A DNA stretch of 64,000 bases from Paenibacillus glycanilyticus (GCF_023715145.1 NZ_JAMBNP010000002.1:310001-374000); one strand, 5' to 3'; positions 44,691-54,274 are shown, counted from the first letter of the stretch. Notes: a model not told the origin generated them from the sequence alone. Made by a program: numbers and translations.

Positions 44691-45863
44691 ATGAAAAATG
44701 GCTTTAAAATCACTTTGCTCGCATTGGCGGTTACTTCAACTTTGGCACCCATGCTAGCGGCACCGGCAGTCAAGCTTCTTATGCTCGACTTCACAGAGGT
44801 GAATACGGTGCTTATTCAACTCGTCGTCACGTTCGCGTCGTTCTTTATTTTGCCGAGTTTGCTGATTGGAAACCTATTATCCAGATGGCTTTCGAAGAAA
44901 ACGCTACTTGTCATCGGCCTGCTATTATATGTCATTGGCGGAGTTGGCCCCGCATTCATGAATTCAATTGGTGGAATTCTAACCCTGCGAGCGGTACTGG
45001 GTCTAGGTATCGGCTTCATTACACCTCTGATGAATGCAATCGTAGCCGAGTATTTCGAAGGCGAGGAACGCTCCAAAATGAACGGTCTCACTGTCGGGGT
45101 AAACGGTTTGGGAGGCGCCTTCTTCCTCATTATTGGCGGAGCGATTACGGCATTGGGATGGAGAGGCGTGTTTTGGACTTATTCATTCGGCATCGTATTG
45201 CTCATTATGGTATTGGCTTTTGTTCCTAGCGGCAAATCGGTTACTACTATAGGTGTAGGTGAGACCGCTAGCAACGAAAAATTGTCATTGCCGGTAGGTG
45301 TTTATGCAGTTGGTTTGTTAACGACAGGTCTTATGGTGCTGTACTATGTCATCCCGACAAACCTTGCTTCTTTTGTCGTAGATAATCATCTTGGCAACTC
45401 TGCAACATCGGGTTATTTAACAGCTGTTTCGTTCGTATTCGTCTTTCTTGCCGGGATCGTCGGTACCAAACTTCAGCATGTATTGAGAAAAGGCTCTGTT
45501 GCCTTTATTTTATTCTTATTTGGTGCAGCGTTTTTGATGTTAGGCGAGGCGCATAACCTATGGATGGTTGCTGCTGCGGTAGGTATCGTCGGATTTGGAT
45601 TTGGATTTGCATACCCGATTTTGTTAAATAAAATGGCGATTGTTGCGACTGCCGCTCATCGAACGTTGGCAATCATGCTAATGACCGCTTTTGCCAATGT
45701 AGGTCAGTTTATTTCGCCGCTTATAACCAACGGGATACGATCAGCTTTGTATTTTAATTCCATTCGGGGCGTCCTACTCCTAGTAGGGGGATTAGTAACA
45801 GGTTTATTCGTAGTCTCCGTTATTAGAATGATCGTCAACAAAAAGGAACTTGCCCATGCCTGA
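44691..45863 (+). CDS. MFS transporter (12-helix)
   Basis: A 390-residue major facilitator protein with about 12 membrane segments: 'PAVKLLMLDFTEVNTVLIQLVVTFASFFILPSLLIGNLLSRWLSKKTLLVIGLLLYVIGG' and 'LTLRAVLGLGIGFITPLMNAIVAEYFEGEERSKMNGLTVGVNGLGG'. GAAAGGAG precedes the ATG. Its place between aldehyde dehydrogenases and an AdhR-like regulator suggests export or uptake of an aldehyde precursor or product. The substrate is unknown. Confidence 0.88.
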   Translation: MKNGFKITLLALAVTSTLAPMLAAPAVKLLMLDFTEVNTVLIQLVVTFASFFILPSLLIGNLLSRWLSKKTLLVIGLLLYVIGGVGPAFMNSIGGILTLRAVLGLGIGFITPLMNAIVAEYFEGEERSKMNGLTVGVNGLGGAFFLIIGGAITALGWRGVFWTYSFGIVLLIMVLAFVPSGKSVTTIGVGETASNEKLSLPVGVYAVGLLTTGLMVLYYVIPTNLASFVVDNHLGNSATSGYLTAVSFVFVFLAGIVGTKLQHVLRKGSVAFILFLFGAAFLMLGEAHNLWMVAAAVGIVGFGFGFAYPILLNKMAIVATAAHRTLAIMLMTAFANVGQFISPLITNGIRSALYFNSIRGVLLLVGGLVTGLFVVSVIRMIVNKKELAHA

Positions 45864-45891
45864 ACCTAATATAAGGAAGGGGATTGAATGA

Positions 45892-46287
45892 ATGGGAATG
45901 TCAATAAAAGAGGCTTCCGAGCAATTAGGAATCCCCGCTCATACGATTAGGCATTACGAGAAAGAAGGCCTAATACCGTTCTTGGGGCGCGACGAACATG
46001 GAAATCGTATGTTTAAGCCTGAGGATGTAGAATGGATCAGGCTCATGACCTGCTTCCGCGTAACCGGCATGCCGATAAATCAGCTTAAGAGAATTGTAGA
46101 TTTGGCACTTCAGGGAGAGTCTACACTGGAATCCAGAAAGCAAATACTAGAACAGCATAAAGAAGAATTAAACAAGCGTCAGCGGGAACTGGACCTTGCT
46201 TTTGAAGCCGTTAATCGGAAGCTCGAGCGTTACAGAGAGATCCAGAATGGAACAATAGATGAGGAGTCGGCTTTCCGGATGGAATAA
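45892..46287 (+). CDS. MerR-family regulator of the AdhR/NmlR type
   Basis: A 131-residue protein with the MerR winged helix ('MSIKEASEQLGIPAHTIRHYEKEGLIPFLGRDEHGNRMFKPEDVEWIRLMTCFRVTGMPINQLKRIVDLALQG') and a coiled-coil dimer helix. Cys54 in 'LMTCFR' lies at the place of the redox-active Cys52 of Bacillus AdhR, which senses formaldehyde and methylglyoxal by thiol modification. A matching 19-bp-spacer promoter with an AdhR-type dyad precedes the aldehyde dehydrogenase genes 4.4 kb upstream in the same direction. Confidence 0.88.
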   Translation: MGMSIKEASEQLGIPAHTIRHYEKEGLIPFLGRDEHGNRMFKPEDVEWIRLMTCFRVTGMPINQLKRIVDLALQGESTLESRKQILEQHKEELNKRQRELDLAFEAVNRKLERYREIQNGTIDEESAFRME

Positions 46288-46346
46288 AGATCTTTTTATC
46301 GTCCGGACACGGAGGCTGTTTTTCTTGTATTCTCTCAGCTAAAAAG

Positions 46347-46384
46347 CAGATGACTCCTGAATTCATCAGGAGTCATCTGTTTTT
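46347..46384 (+). terminator. Terminator of the aldehyde dehydrogenase/MerR cluster
   Basis: A 14-bp stem CAGATGACTCCTGA/TCAGGAGTCATCTG followed by TTTTTC. Confidence 0.88.
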
Positions 46385-46551
46385 CATTTTGTTTTTTGAG
46401 TTAGTTATGTAAAAACTCACTCAGTTTAGTCGAAGCCGTATTCGCGCGTTCCGGGCCGGTACATGGTAAGACATAAGCTTATCGAGCCGAATTAAAACGG
46501 CTTATTGTGGAAGCAGTTAAAGTGTAATTTATTGCATTAAATCATAGTATT

Positions 46552-46652
46552 ACACACATTCTAAATACGCTGGATACAAGCACAGTTTGCGGCAGTCTGG
46601 ACAACACCTTGCTTTAAAAAGCCAGAATCAAAACAGCCTTCAGAATGTGTGT
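46552..46652. repeat. 101-bp element bounded by an 11-bp inverted repeat; 46385-46551 holds nothing else recognisable
   Basis: ACACACATTCT (46552-46562) and AGAATGTGTGT (46642-46652) are perfect inverted repeats. The element abuts the end of the tetR remnant and has no ORF. The 170 bp before it show no gene or clear site. Confidence 0.35.
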
Positions 46653-46883
46653 CAAAGCAAATTGCTCAAATAATGATGAATCATTTTATACTTATTTTGG
46701 ATACAGTTCTCCTCGATCAGGCCACAGAACAATTCGACTTTTTTATAACTTCGATATAGGATCCTTATCAACGCCTGCTTCTCTTGCGGAGTTGCCGCAT
46801 ACTGATGTCTTCCCCCTGTATATGGCGAGCAGCCTTCTCGAGTATTGTTTGTCTTTGTTCTTGCGCAGCTCACGTTCCAGCAT
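46652..46883 (-). pseudogene. Remnant of a second TetR gene (paralogue of the gene at 31384)
   Basis: On the minus strand, ATG 46883 begins 'MLERELRKNKDKQ', like 'MLERTLRKDAQER' of the intact TetR. Later frames give 'ISMRQL' (intact 'VSMRQI'), 'AREAG', and 'LYRSYKKVELFCGLIEENCIQNKYKM' (intact 'LYRSYTNKGDLCWDLISESCIQNRDKM'). Several frameshifts and loss of the ligand-binding domain make it non-functional. It is divergent from the oxidoreductase at 47077, as the intact tetR is from the oxidoreductase remnant at 32190. Confidence 0.8.
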
Positions 46884-46908
46884 TGACCTCACTTTTTTTC
46901 AGTTCTGC

Positions 46909-46964
46909 TTGACAATCGGACCACAGTCCGGTTATATTAATTGATGTAAAACGGATCGCGGTCC
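46909..46964 (+). promoter_or_regulatory. Oxidoreductase promoter with paired TetR-type operators
   Basis: TTGACA (46909-46914), 18-bp spacer and TATATT (46933-46938). GGACCACAGTCC (46918-46929) is in the spacer, and GGATCGCGGTCC (46953-46964) is 35 bp downstream. Confidence 0.72.
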
Positions 46965-47076
46965 GGTTAATTGCATTTTACTTCTAGGAAGATTGCAGGT
47001 CAATAACCAGGGACGAACGAGAACCTTAGTCTTTGGCTTTATTCCAATATTTTTATTAATTGAAGGAGGAAGAACA

Positions 47077-48231
47077 ATGTCAAATCAATTCCAAGGAAAC
47101 AACAGAAAAATCGGTGTAGGTGTTGTTGGAGCAAGCGCGACAAATCCAGGATGGGCGGTATTCGCTCACCTTCCTGCAATTCAAAACCTGCCTGATTACG
47201 AATTGCGCGCCGTAAGCACTAGCAGGCGCGATTCCGCCGAAGCATCGGCAAAGGAGTATGGTGTGGCTGGTTACGATAATTATCAGGATATGATTAATGA
47301 TCCGAACGTGGATCTGATCGTTATAGCTACGAATGTGGATACTCACTACAGTATCGCTAAAGCCGCGATTGAGGCGGGTAAAATGGTGTTCAGTGAATTT
47401 CCGTTGGGCGTGACTACAGAAGAGGCTTACGATCTAGCTTCTCGAGCGAAAGCGGCAGGCGTTCGGACGATGGTCGGAACGCAGGCCAGATTTTCGCCGG
47501 CAATTCAATATGCGCATGATCTGGTCAAAGAAGGTTACATCGGAGAGGTGCTTTCTACAACGATGAATGGGACATCGCTTATCTGGGGTCCTGTTACGCC
47601 GAAGAAATTTGCTTATACGTACGATGTGACCAAAGGCGCGACTTTGCTAACATCTCCGACATTGCACGCAATCGACGGCCTGAATTATGTGCTTGGCGAT
47701 TATGAAAACGTGACGGCTAAGTTCGCTATCCGTTTCCCGGAAGTGAAAGTATTGGAAGATGAATCGACGGTAAAAGTAACGGCGCCGACTCACTTGGCTA
47801 TTACGGGTACGCTGATGAGCGGAGTTCTTTCAACCGTCGTTTACCGCGGCGAGACTTCGCGAGATGTAGATATGCGTTGGGAAATCAACGGAAGCAAAGG
47901 ACAACTGGTAATCATTGCGGAAAATAACGGAAATATTCAAAATACCGCGCTGAAACTATTTGGAGGCGTCGGGGAACAAACGGATCTAACCGAAATGGAA
48001 GTTCCAAGCAAATATTTTGATATCGTCAAAGACATTCCAGACGGACCGAGCAAGCTTGGCAATGTTGGATATGTCTATGCAAGCTTCGCCAAAGATCTTC
48101 GCGAAGGCACGCATGTAACACCTGATTTCGCGCATGCTGTTAAGCGCCACCGTTTGGCGGATGCGATTACGAAAGCGAATGAGACAGGTACAGCGCAGAA
48201 AGTAGACAACTCTCATCCGTTCAAAGATTGA
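47077..48231 (+). CDS. Gal80-like Gfo/Idh/MocA-family oxidoreductase
   Basis: A 384-residue protein with Rossmann start 'KIGVGVVGASATNPGWAVFAHLPAIQ' and the two-domain Gfo/Idh plan. Where most members have the catalytic Glu-Lys-Pro, this one has E107-F108-P109 ('VFSEFPLGVTTEEAYDLA'), like the Gal80-type subgroup (EWPLG), so ordinary dehydrogenase chemistry is doubtful. ATG 47077 follows AAGGAGG. It is expressed from the paired-operator promoter and followed 94 bp later by an alcohol-dehydrogenase-like gene. A truncated copy lies at 32190. Confidence 0.88.
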   Translation: MSNQFQGNNRKIGVGVVGASATNPGWAVFAHLPAIQNLPDYELRAVSTSRRDSAEASAKEYGVAGYDNYQDMINDPNVDLIVIATNVDTHYSIAKAAIEAGKMVFSEFPLGVTTEEAYDLASRAKAAGVRTMVGTQARFSPAIQYAHDLVKEGYIGEVLSTTMNGTSLIWGPVTPKKFAYTYDVTKGATLLTSPTLHAIDGLNYVLGDYENVTAKFAIRFPEVKVLEDESTVKVTAPTHLAITGTLMSGVLSTVVYRGETSRDVDMRWEINGSKGQLVIIAENNGNIQNTALKLFGGVGEQTDLTEMEVPSKYFDIVKDIPDGPSKLGNVGYVYASFAKDLREGTHVTPDFAHAVKRHRLADAITKANETGTAQKVDNSHPFKD

Positions 48232-48325
48232 TGAGAAATGGGTGACTTCACCGAGTCATAATCGCAGTTCAGTCTATATATTTCAATATAAAATTAACCC
48301 AAACGAGCCGAAAGGAGATTCATGC

Positions 48326-49321
48326 ATGTCGATATCTACAATGAAAGCCGCGATTTTGGAGCAATTCAAAGAACCGTTTACAATCAGAGAGACTCCGCGG
48401 CCTGTTGCACGAAAAGGAGAAGTGCTTGTTAATATCAAAGCGAGCGGCGTGAATCCACTTGATTTAAAAATACGCGATGGCGCAGCCGCACATACCCGTA
48501 CAACGACTCCTGCAATTTTGGGGCTTGATATGGCAGGGATCGTCGAAGAAGTTGGCGAAGGTGTTTCTGGATTTAAACCTGGAGATGCTGTTTTCGGCAT
48601 GACTGGCGGAGTTGGCGGTATTCAAGGCTCCTTGGCGGAATTTGCCGCGGTGGATGCAGCTTTACTGGCTAAAATGCCGTTAACAATGTCGATGCGAGAA
48701 GCAGCTGCATTGCCGTTGATCGCCATTACCGCATGGGAAGCTCTCATTGATCAAGCAAAGGTCCAGTCGGGACAAAAAGTGCTCATTCACGGTGGTGCGG
48801 GAGGCGTCGGTCATATTGGTATCCAGCTTGCCAAGATGCGAGGTGCTGAAGTGTTCGCGACCGGATCTGAAGCGAGTCAAACTGTCATAAAAGGCCTAGG
48901 TGCCACGCCAATCAACTATACGGTCGCATCGGTTGAAGACTATGTGCTGGCGCACACTGGAGGAGAAGGCTTCGACGTCGTGCTGGATACCGTAGGGGGC
49001 ACAACGTTGGATAATTCGTTCCATGCGGTTAAAAGGTATACGGGTCACGTGGTAAGTATACTGGGCTGGGGAACGCATAGCCTCGCGCCTCTCTCTTTCC
49101 GTGCGGGAACGTATTCTGGTGTATTTACACTAATGCCTTTACTTACTGGCAATGGGCGAGCGCATCATGGCGAGATTCTCCGCGAAATCGCGGCATGTTA
49201 TGACCAAGGCTTGTTAAAACCGATTTTGAACGAGCGGTTATTTACTTTTGATCAAATCGAGGATGCTCATCGCGCTATGGGTGAAAAGCAAGTCGGAAAA
49301 ATTGTAGTGAGTATCGAGTAA
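48326..49321 (+). CDS. Medium-chain dehydrogenase/reductase, quinone-oxidoreductase-like (zinc-independent)
   Basis: A 331-residue protein with a GroES-like N-terminal half ('GEVLVNIKASGVNPLDLKIRDG', 'ILGLDMAGIVEEVGEGVSGFKPGDAVFG') and the nucleotide-binding motif 'KVLIHGGAGGVGHIGIQLAK'. The zinc-ligand cysteines of alcohol dehydrogenases are absent, which fits the quinone oxidoreductase/enoyl reductase group. ATG 48326 with AAAGGAG is used. It is probably co-transcribed with the Gal80-like gene under the TetR-type operator. Confidence 0.9.
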   Translation: MSISTMKAAILEQFKEPFTIRETPRPVARKGEVLVNIKASGVNPLDLKIRDGAAAHTRTTTPAILGLDMAGIVEEVGEGVSGFKPGDAVFGMTGGVGGIQGSLAEFAAVDAALLAKMPLTMSMREAAALPLIAITAWEALIDQAKVQSGQKVLIHGGAGGVGHIGIQLAKMRGAEVFATGSEASQTVIKGLGATPINYTVASVEDYVLAHTGGEGFDVVLDTVGGTTLDNSFHAVKRYTGHVVSILGWGTHSLAPLSFRAGTYSGVFTLMPLLTGNGRAHHGEILREIAACYDQGLLKPILNERLFTFDQIEDAHRAMGEKQVGKIVVSIE

Positions 49322-49375
49322 AGGAATACGAAAGTCATAGCGGTAGGCTATCGTTACAGGTAAACTATCTATTAA

Positions 49376-49416
49376 AAAGTGCTGTTCGTGACGTGTGTAC
49401 GACAGCACTTTTTTTG
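49376..49416 (+). terminator. Terminator after the quinone-oxidoreductase-like gene
   Basis: AAAGTGCTGT/ACAGCACTTT stem with extra CGT/ACG pairs and a run of T. Confidence 0.85.
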
Positions 49417-49490
49417 TTTGTGTTTGTTCTTATAGCATGTATTAATGAACATCCGACAACTTATCAGGTATATTTAGAGGTGAAAAAGCT

Positions 49491-49832
49491 ATGAGTTACG
49501 ATGATACTCATCATTTAATATCAAAATTTATGAATGAAAGTAACGATAAGGTATATTGTTTTATAGAAGCTAAACATTTAGCGGGTGAGTCTTTACACGT
49601 AAGAGGTACTGCAAAGATATCGTTAATACTACATATGCTGCATTCAATAGATGTACCTTTTGTAAAACAATATCAAAATGAATACTTGATACACTTGTTG
49701 TGTTCTGAACTACTCAACAAGAAAATTTCGCACTTTGTACTTGAAAATATTCAGGAATTAAAAACTATCAAAAATAGGGTTGAGATATTTGAAGTTTTGA
49801 GATATCTGAACATTAATACAGACATTAGTTAG
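49491..49832 (+). CDS. Hypothetical protein, AT-rich gene
   Basis: A 113-residue protein ('MSYDDTHHLISKFMNESNDKVYCFIEAKHLAGESLHVRG') with no membrane segment and no family I recognise. GAGGTG lies 10 bp before the ATG and a terminator follows, so it is probably a real single-gene unit. Its low GC content compared with the flanking PTS genes suggests acquisition with the island. Confidence 0.6.
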   Translation: MSYDDTHHLISKFMNESNDKVYCFIEAKHLAGESLHVRGTAKISLILHMLHSIDVPFVKQYQNEYLIHLLCSELLNKKISHFVLENIQELKTIKNRVEIFEVLRYLNINTDIS

Positions 49833-49934
49833 GTTTGTTTGCGTAAGTGATAGTATATCGGCGAGCTTAACGGCAGAAATTGTAAGAAATAGCGATTTTT
49901 TGGGGTAATTTGATTTCGTAGTAATTTCGTTTAT

Positions 49935-49970
49935 AAAAAATCCCGATCAGCGTGCCGGTCGGGATTTTTT
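49935..49970. terminator. Terminator after the AT-rich hypothetical gene
   Basis: AAAAAATCCCGA/TCGGGATTTTTT stem, T-rich on both strands. Confidence 0.8.
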
Positions 49971-50008
49971 TGTTGAAATTTTGTTTTTCTATCTTCTATA
50001 CATTTAAG

Positions 50009-50130
50009 TTCTCAGTAATTATGAAAACCAGGCTACAATGAGCCGTTTTCAGAAATTACTTTCTCAATAATTTTGAAAGTGACTCTTAGCACATCAAGCT
50101 TTTACGGTGCTATATTCTCAATAATTCTGA
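50009..50130. repeat. Three copies of a 16-bp repeat plus a long hairpin, downstream of ptsI
   Basis: TTCTCAGTAATTATGA (50009-50024), TTCTCAATAATTTTGA (50061-50076) and TTCTCAATAATTCTGA (50115-50130) recur at 52- and 54-bp intervals. Between the first two, AGTAATT-GAAAAC-GGCT pairs with AGCC-GTTTTC-AATTACT (50014-50060) in a long imperfect hairpin. A further hairpin (CCTCATC/GATGAGG, 50136-50181) lies at the end of ptsI. No gene is in 49833-50191. Confidence 0.5.
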
Positions 50131-50191
50131 CGTCAGACACTCCTCATCAGCAGCAGAGCAAAAGCTGTAGATGAGGCTGTCTTTGTTGAAA

Positions 50192-51946
50192 TTAACGGTT
50201 AAGCTCGGGAACATGCTGTTCCACGTAAGAGCGGACTTCCTCCGCATCGTCCAGATCAAGCACCGCTTCCGCAAGGGAAGCAAGCTTCGAACGGTCAAGG
50301 CGCGAGAGGAGTGCGCGGGCAGGAAGGACGGCGGAAGCGCTCATGCTGAACTCATCCAGTCCCATGCCCAGCAGGATCGGAAGCGCAACAGGCGTTCCGG
50401 CCATTTCGCCGCACATGCCAACCCATTTATTCTCTTGATGAGCCGCCCGAATAACCTGATCGATCAGCCGGAGGACAGGAGGATGGAGCGGATCGGATAA
50501 ATAGCCAAGCTTCGGATTCATCCGGTCTGCGGCCATCGTATATTGCACAAGATCATTGGTTCCGATGCTGAAGAAGTCCACCTCGCGGGCGAAACGGTCC
50601 GCCATTTGGGCGGCAGCCGGAATCTCGATCATAATACCGGCTTCGATTTGTTCGTTAAAGGCGATATTCTCGCTTCTAAGCTCCTGCTTGGCTTCTTCGA
50701 GCAAAGCCTTCGCTGCACGCCATTCGGCAAGCGCAGCAATCATCGGGTACATGATCTTCAAATTGCCAAAGGCACTTGCGCGCAGCACCGCTCGCAGCTG
50801 GGTCTTGAACAGGTCCGGCCGGTCCAGACAGATCCGGATCGCGCGGTAGCCGAGGAACGGATTGTCTTCCTTCTCCAGCTGAAGGCCTGGAAGCTCCTTG
50901 TCTCCGCCAATATCCATCGTTCGGATAACGATAGGAGCATCAGGTCCAAAGGCTTCGGCTGCTTCTTTGTAAGCCGTGAACTGCTCCTCCTCTGTCGGCA
51001 GATCGGGACGGCCCATGTACAGAAACTCGGTACGGAACAGGCCAACGCCTTCGGCACCGTGTTCCCGTGCCTGACGGGCATCCTGCACGGAGCCAATGTT
51101 GGCAACAAGCTCGACCTGATGACCGTCCGCGCTTATGGAAGGCTTGCCGCGGTATTGATCGAGGAGCGCGCGTTTACCTGCAGCCTGCTCCTGCAGCGCC
51201 TGATAATGAGCTAACTCTTTGTCCTCCGGCTCAATGAGAACAAGCCCAGCAGCGCCGTCAACGATGACCAATTGGCCCTCTTCAATATGAAGGGCGCCTT
51301 CGCCGGCGCCAACGATTGCCGGAATGCCAACCGATCGCGCAATGATGGCAGAGTGGGAGGTACGTCCACCCGCTGCCGTTACAAAGCCGCCAATAACCGA
51401 CGGATCAAGCTGAGCGGTATCCGATGGTGTCAAATCGAAGGCGAATAGAATCGATTTCTCATTCTTGTTAGCAACGGGCGCTTTGGCTGCCTCGGAATCC
51501 GATGCGTTGCCCAGCTTGCGGATGACGCGGCGGCTGACATCGCGTACATCAGCCGCGCGTTCCCGCAAATACTCGTCATCCAGTGAGGCGAGCATCTCCG
51601 CAACCTCTTCGCCGGATTCATTCATGGCAGACTCCGCCTTGTAGCGTTGCCCGCGTATCCGTTCCTGCGCCGCACCAATCAGCTCTTCATCTTCAAGGAG
51701 CATCAGATGGGCTTCGAATATTTCCGCTTCCTTCTCGCGGCCGTCTGACTTCATCCGTTCAAGCAGCGCTTCAAGCTCGACGCGCGCGGCTGCAACAGCC
51801 GAATCAAACCTGTTCAACTCGGCTGCTTCATCACCGGATTCCACATAGGTAATCCCTTCTGGGACAGCATCTTCGCGAAGAATAACCGCACGGCCGATTG
51901 CGTAGCCTTCCGACGCGGCGATTCCTTTAATCTCGGTTGCCATCAT
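50192..51946 (-). CDS. ptsI: Phosphoenolpyruvate-protein phosphotransferase, PTS enzyme I
   Basis: A 584-residue enzyme that takes phosphate from PEP and passes it to HPr. The active His is H198 in 'GGRTSHSAIIARSVGIPAIVG'. The PEP-binding C-terminal barrel has 'GVGLFRTEFLYMGR', 'IMIEIPAAAQMADRFAREVDFFSIGTNDLVQYTMAADR' and 'GMCGEMAG'. It starts 12 bp after ptsH and ends the glcT-ptsG-crr-ptsH-ptsI order operon. Confidence 0.97.
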   Translation of the reverse strand: MMATEIKGIAASEGYAIGRAVILREDAVPEGITYVESGDEAAELNRFDSAVAAARVELEALLERMKSDGREKEAEIFEAHLMLLEDEELIGAAQERIRGQRYKAESAMNESGEEVAEMLASLDDEYLRERAADVRDVSRRVIRKLGNASDSEAAKAPVANKNEKSILFAFDLTPSDTAQLDPSVIGGFVTAAGGRTSHSAIIARSVGIPAIVGAGEGALHIEEGQLVIVDGAAGLVLIEPEDKELAHYQALQEQAAGKRALLDQYRGKPSISADGHQVELVANIGSVQDARQAREHGAEGVGLFRTEFLYMGRPDLPTEEEQFTAYKEAAEAFGPDAPIVIRTMDIGGDKELPGLQLEKEDNPFLGYRAIRICLDRPDLFKTQLRAVLRASAFGNLKIMYPMIAALAEWRAAKALLEEAKQELRSENIAFNEQIEAGIMIEIPAAAQMADRFAREVDFFSIGTNDLVQYTMAADRMNPKLGYLSDPLHPPVLRLIDQVIRAAHQENKWVGMCGEMAGTPVALPILLGMGLDEFSMSASAVLPARALLSRLDRSKLASLAEAVLDLDDAEEVRSYVEQHVPELNR

Positions 51947-51957
51947 AACGGGCCTCC

Positions 51958-52221
51958 TTACTCTGCTTCCGCAGTAGCCAGTACAGCGCCAATAGCGTCA
52001 ACCGCGGCTTCGGCTTTCTCTCCTTCGGCACTTACGGTTACGGTATCGTTGTGCTTAGCTCCGATCGACAAGACGTTAACCAGGCTTTTCGCGCTGACTT
52101 TCCGTCCGCCTTTCTCCAGATAAACCGTACCCTCACAAATTTTTGCGGCTTCAACGATTTTTTTGGCAGGACGGGCGTGGATGCCCGTCGGGTTCATTAC
52201 TACGTATGCTTTCTCCACCAT
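51958..52221 (-). CDS. ptsH: Phosphocarrier protein HPr
   Basis: An 87-residue HPr with the phosphorylated H15 ('NPTGIHARPAKKIVEAA') and the regulatory Ser46 ('SAKSLVNVLSIGAK') used by HPr kinase in Firmicute catabolite repression. It lies between the glucose permease gene and ptsI. Confidence 0.97.
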   Translation of the reverse strand: MVEKAYVVMNPTGIHARPAKKIVEAAKICEGTVYLEKGGRKVSAKSLVNVLSIGAKHNDTVTVSAEGEKAEAAVDAIGAVLATAEAE

Positions 52222-52312
52222 AATGCCTCCTAAAAGGAATAATCACAAAACGGACCGGGTTCATGCTGCATGTGCAGTGATTATTCGTACTTCGTAAGTT
52301 TTTTATATTTGG

Positions 52313-53764
<1,452 letters not shown>

Positions 53765-53788
53765 CTTATCTCACTCCATGTCAATAGT

Positions 53789-54274
53789 TTAGGTTTTCAG
53801 AACAACCTTGATCGTATCCGGATCCCCGGCCGTGACGGTCTTGAATTCGCATTCCACTTTCTCAGCGCCGTCCTCGTTCGCTACGATAATCGGAGTTACA
53901 ACCGGGTAACCGGCGCTCCGGATTTTGTCCAGATCGCATTCAAGCAGGGTTTGACCCGCTTTGAAGGAATCGCCCGTGCTCACGAGTGCCTTGAAGCCAT
54001 CGCCATTCAGGGCTACGGTATTGATTCCAACGTGAATGAGCAGCTGCAGTCCGGAGGAATGCTCGATGATCAGCGCGTGATGCGTATCGATCAGATGGCT
54101 GACTACACCGTCGAACGGTGCGATAACGCGTCCTTCCGAAGGCTCGATCGCAACGCCGTCTCCCATTAAGCCTTGTGCGAAGGCTTCATCCGGCACCTCG
54201 CTGAGCGGAACAAGCTTGCCGCTCAGCGGTGCAGCTACACTAACGGAATTCGTTTTTTTGCCAAACCATTTCAT
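53789..54274 (-). CDS. crr: PTS glucose-type IIA component
   Basis: A 161-residue IIA-Glc protein with the active H81 in 'GLQLLIHVGINTVALNG' and the partner H66 in 'DTHHALIIEH'. It carries phosphate from HPr to the IIB domain of the neighbouring permease. It lies between glcT and ptsG with short gaps. Confidence 0.93.
   Translation of the reverse strand: MKWFGKKTNSVSVAAPLSGKLVPLSEVPDEAFAQGLMGDGVAIEPSEGRVIAPFDGVVSHLIDTHHALIIEHSSGLQLLIHVGINTVALNGDGFKALVSTGDSFKAGQTLLECDLDKIRSAGYPVVTPIIVANEDGAEKVECEFKTVTAGDPDTIKVVLKT

Noticed and set aside
50009-50130. CRISPR array
   Set aside because: Only three short, imperfect repeats with ~37-bp spacers that themselves pair into a hairpin. No cas genes are present.
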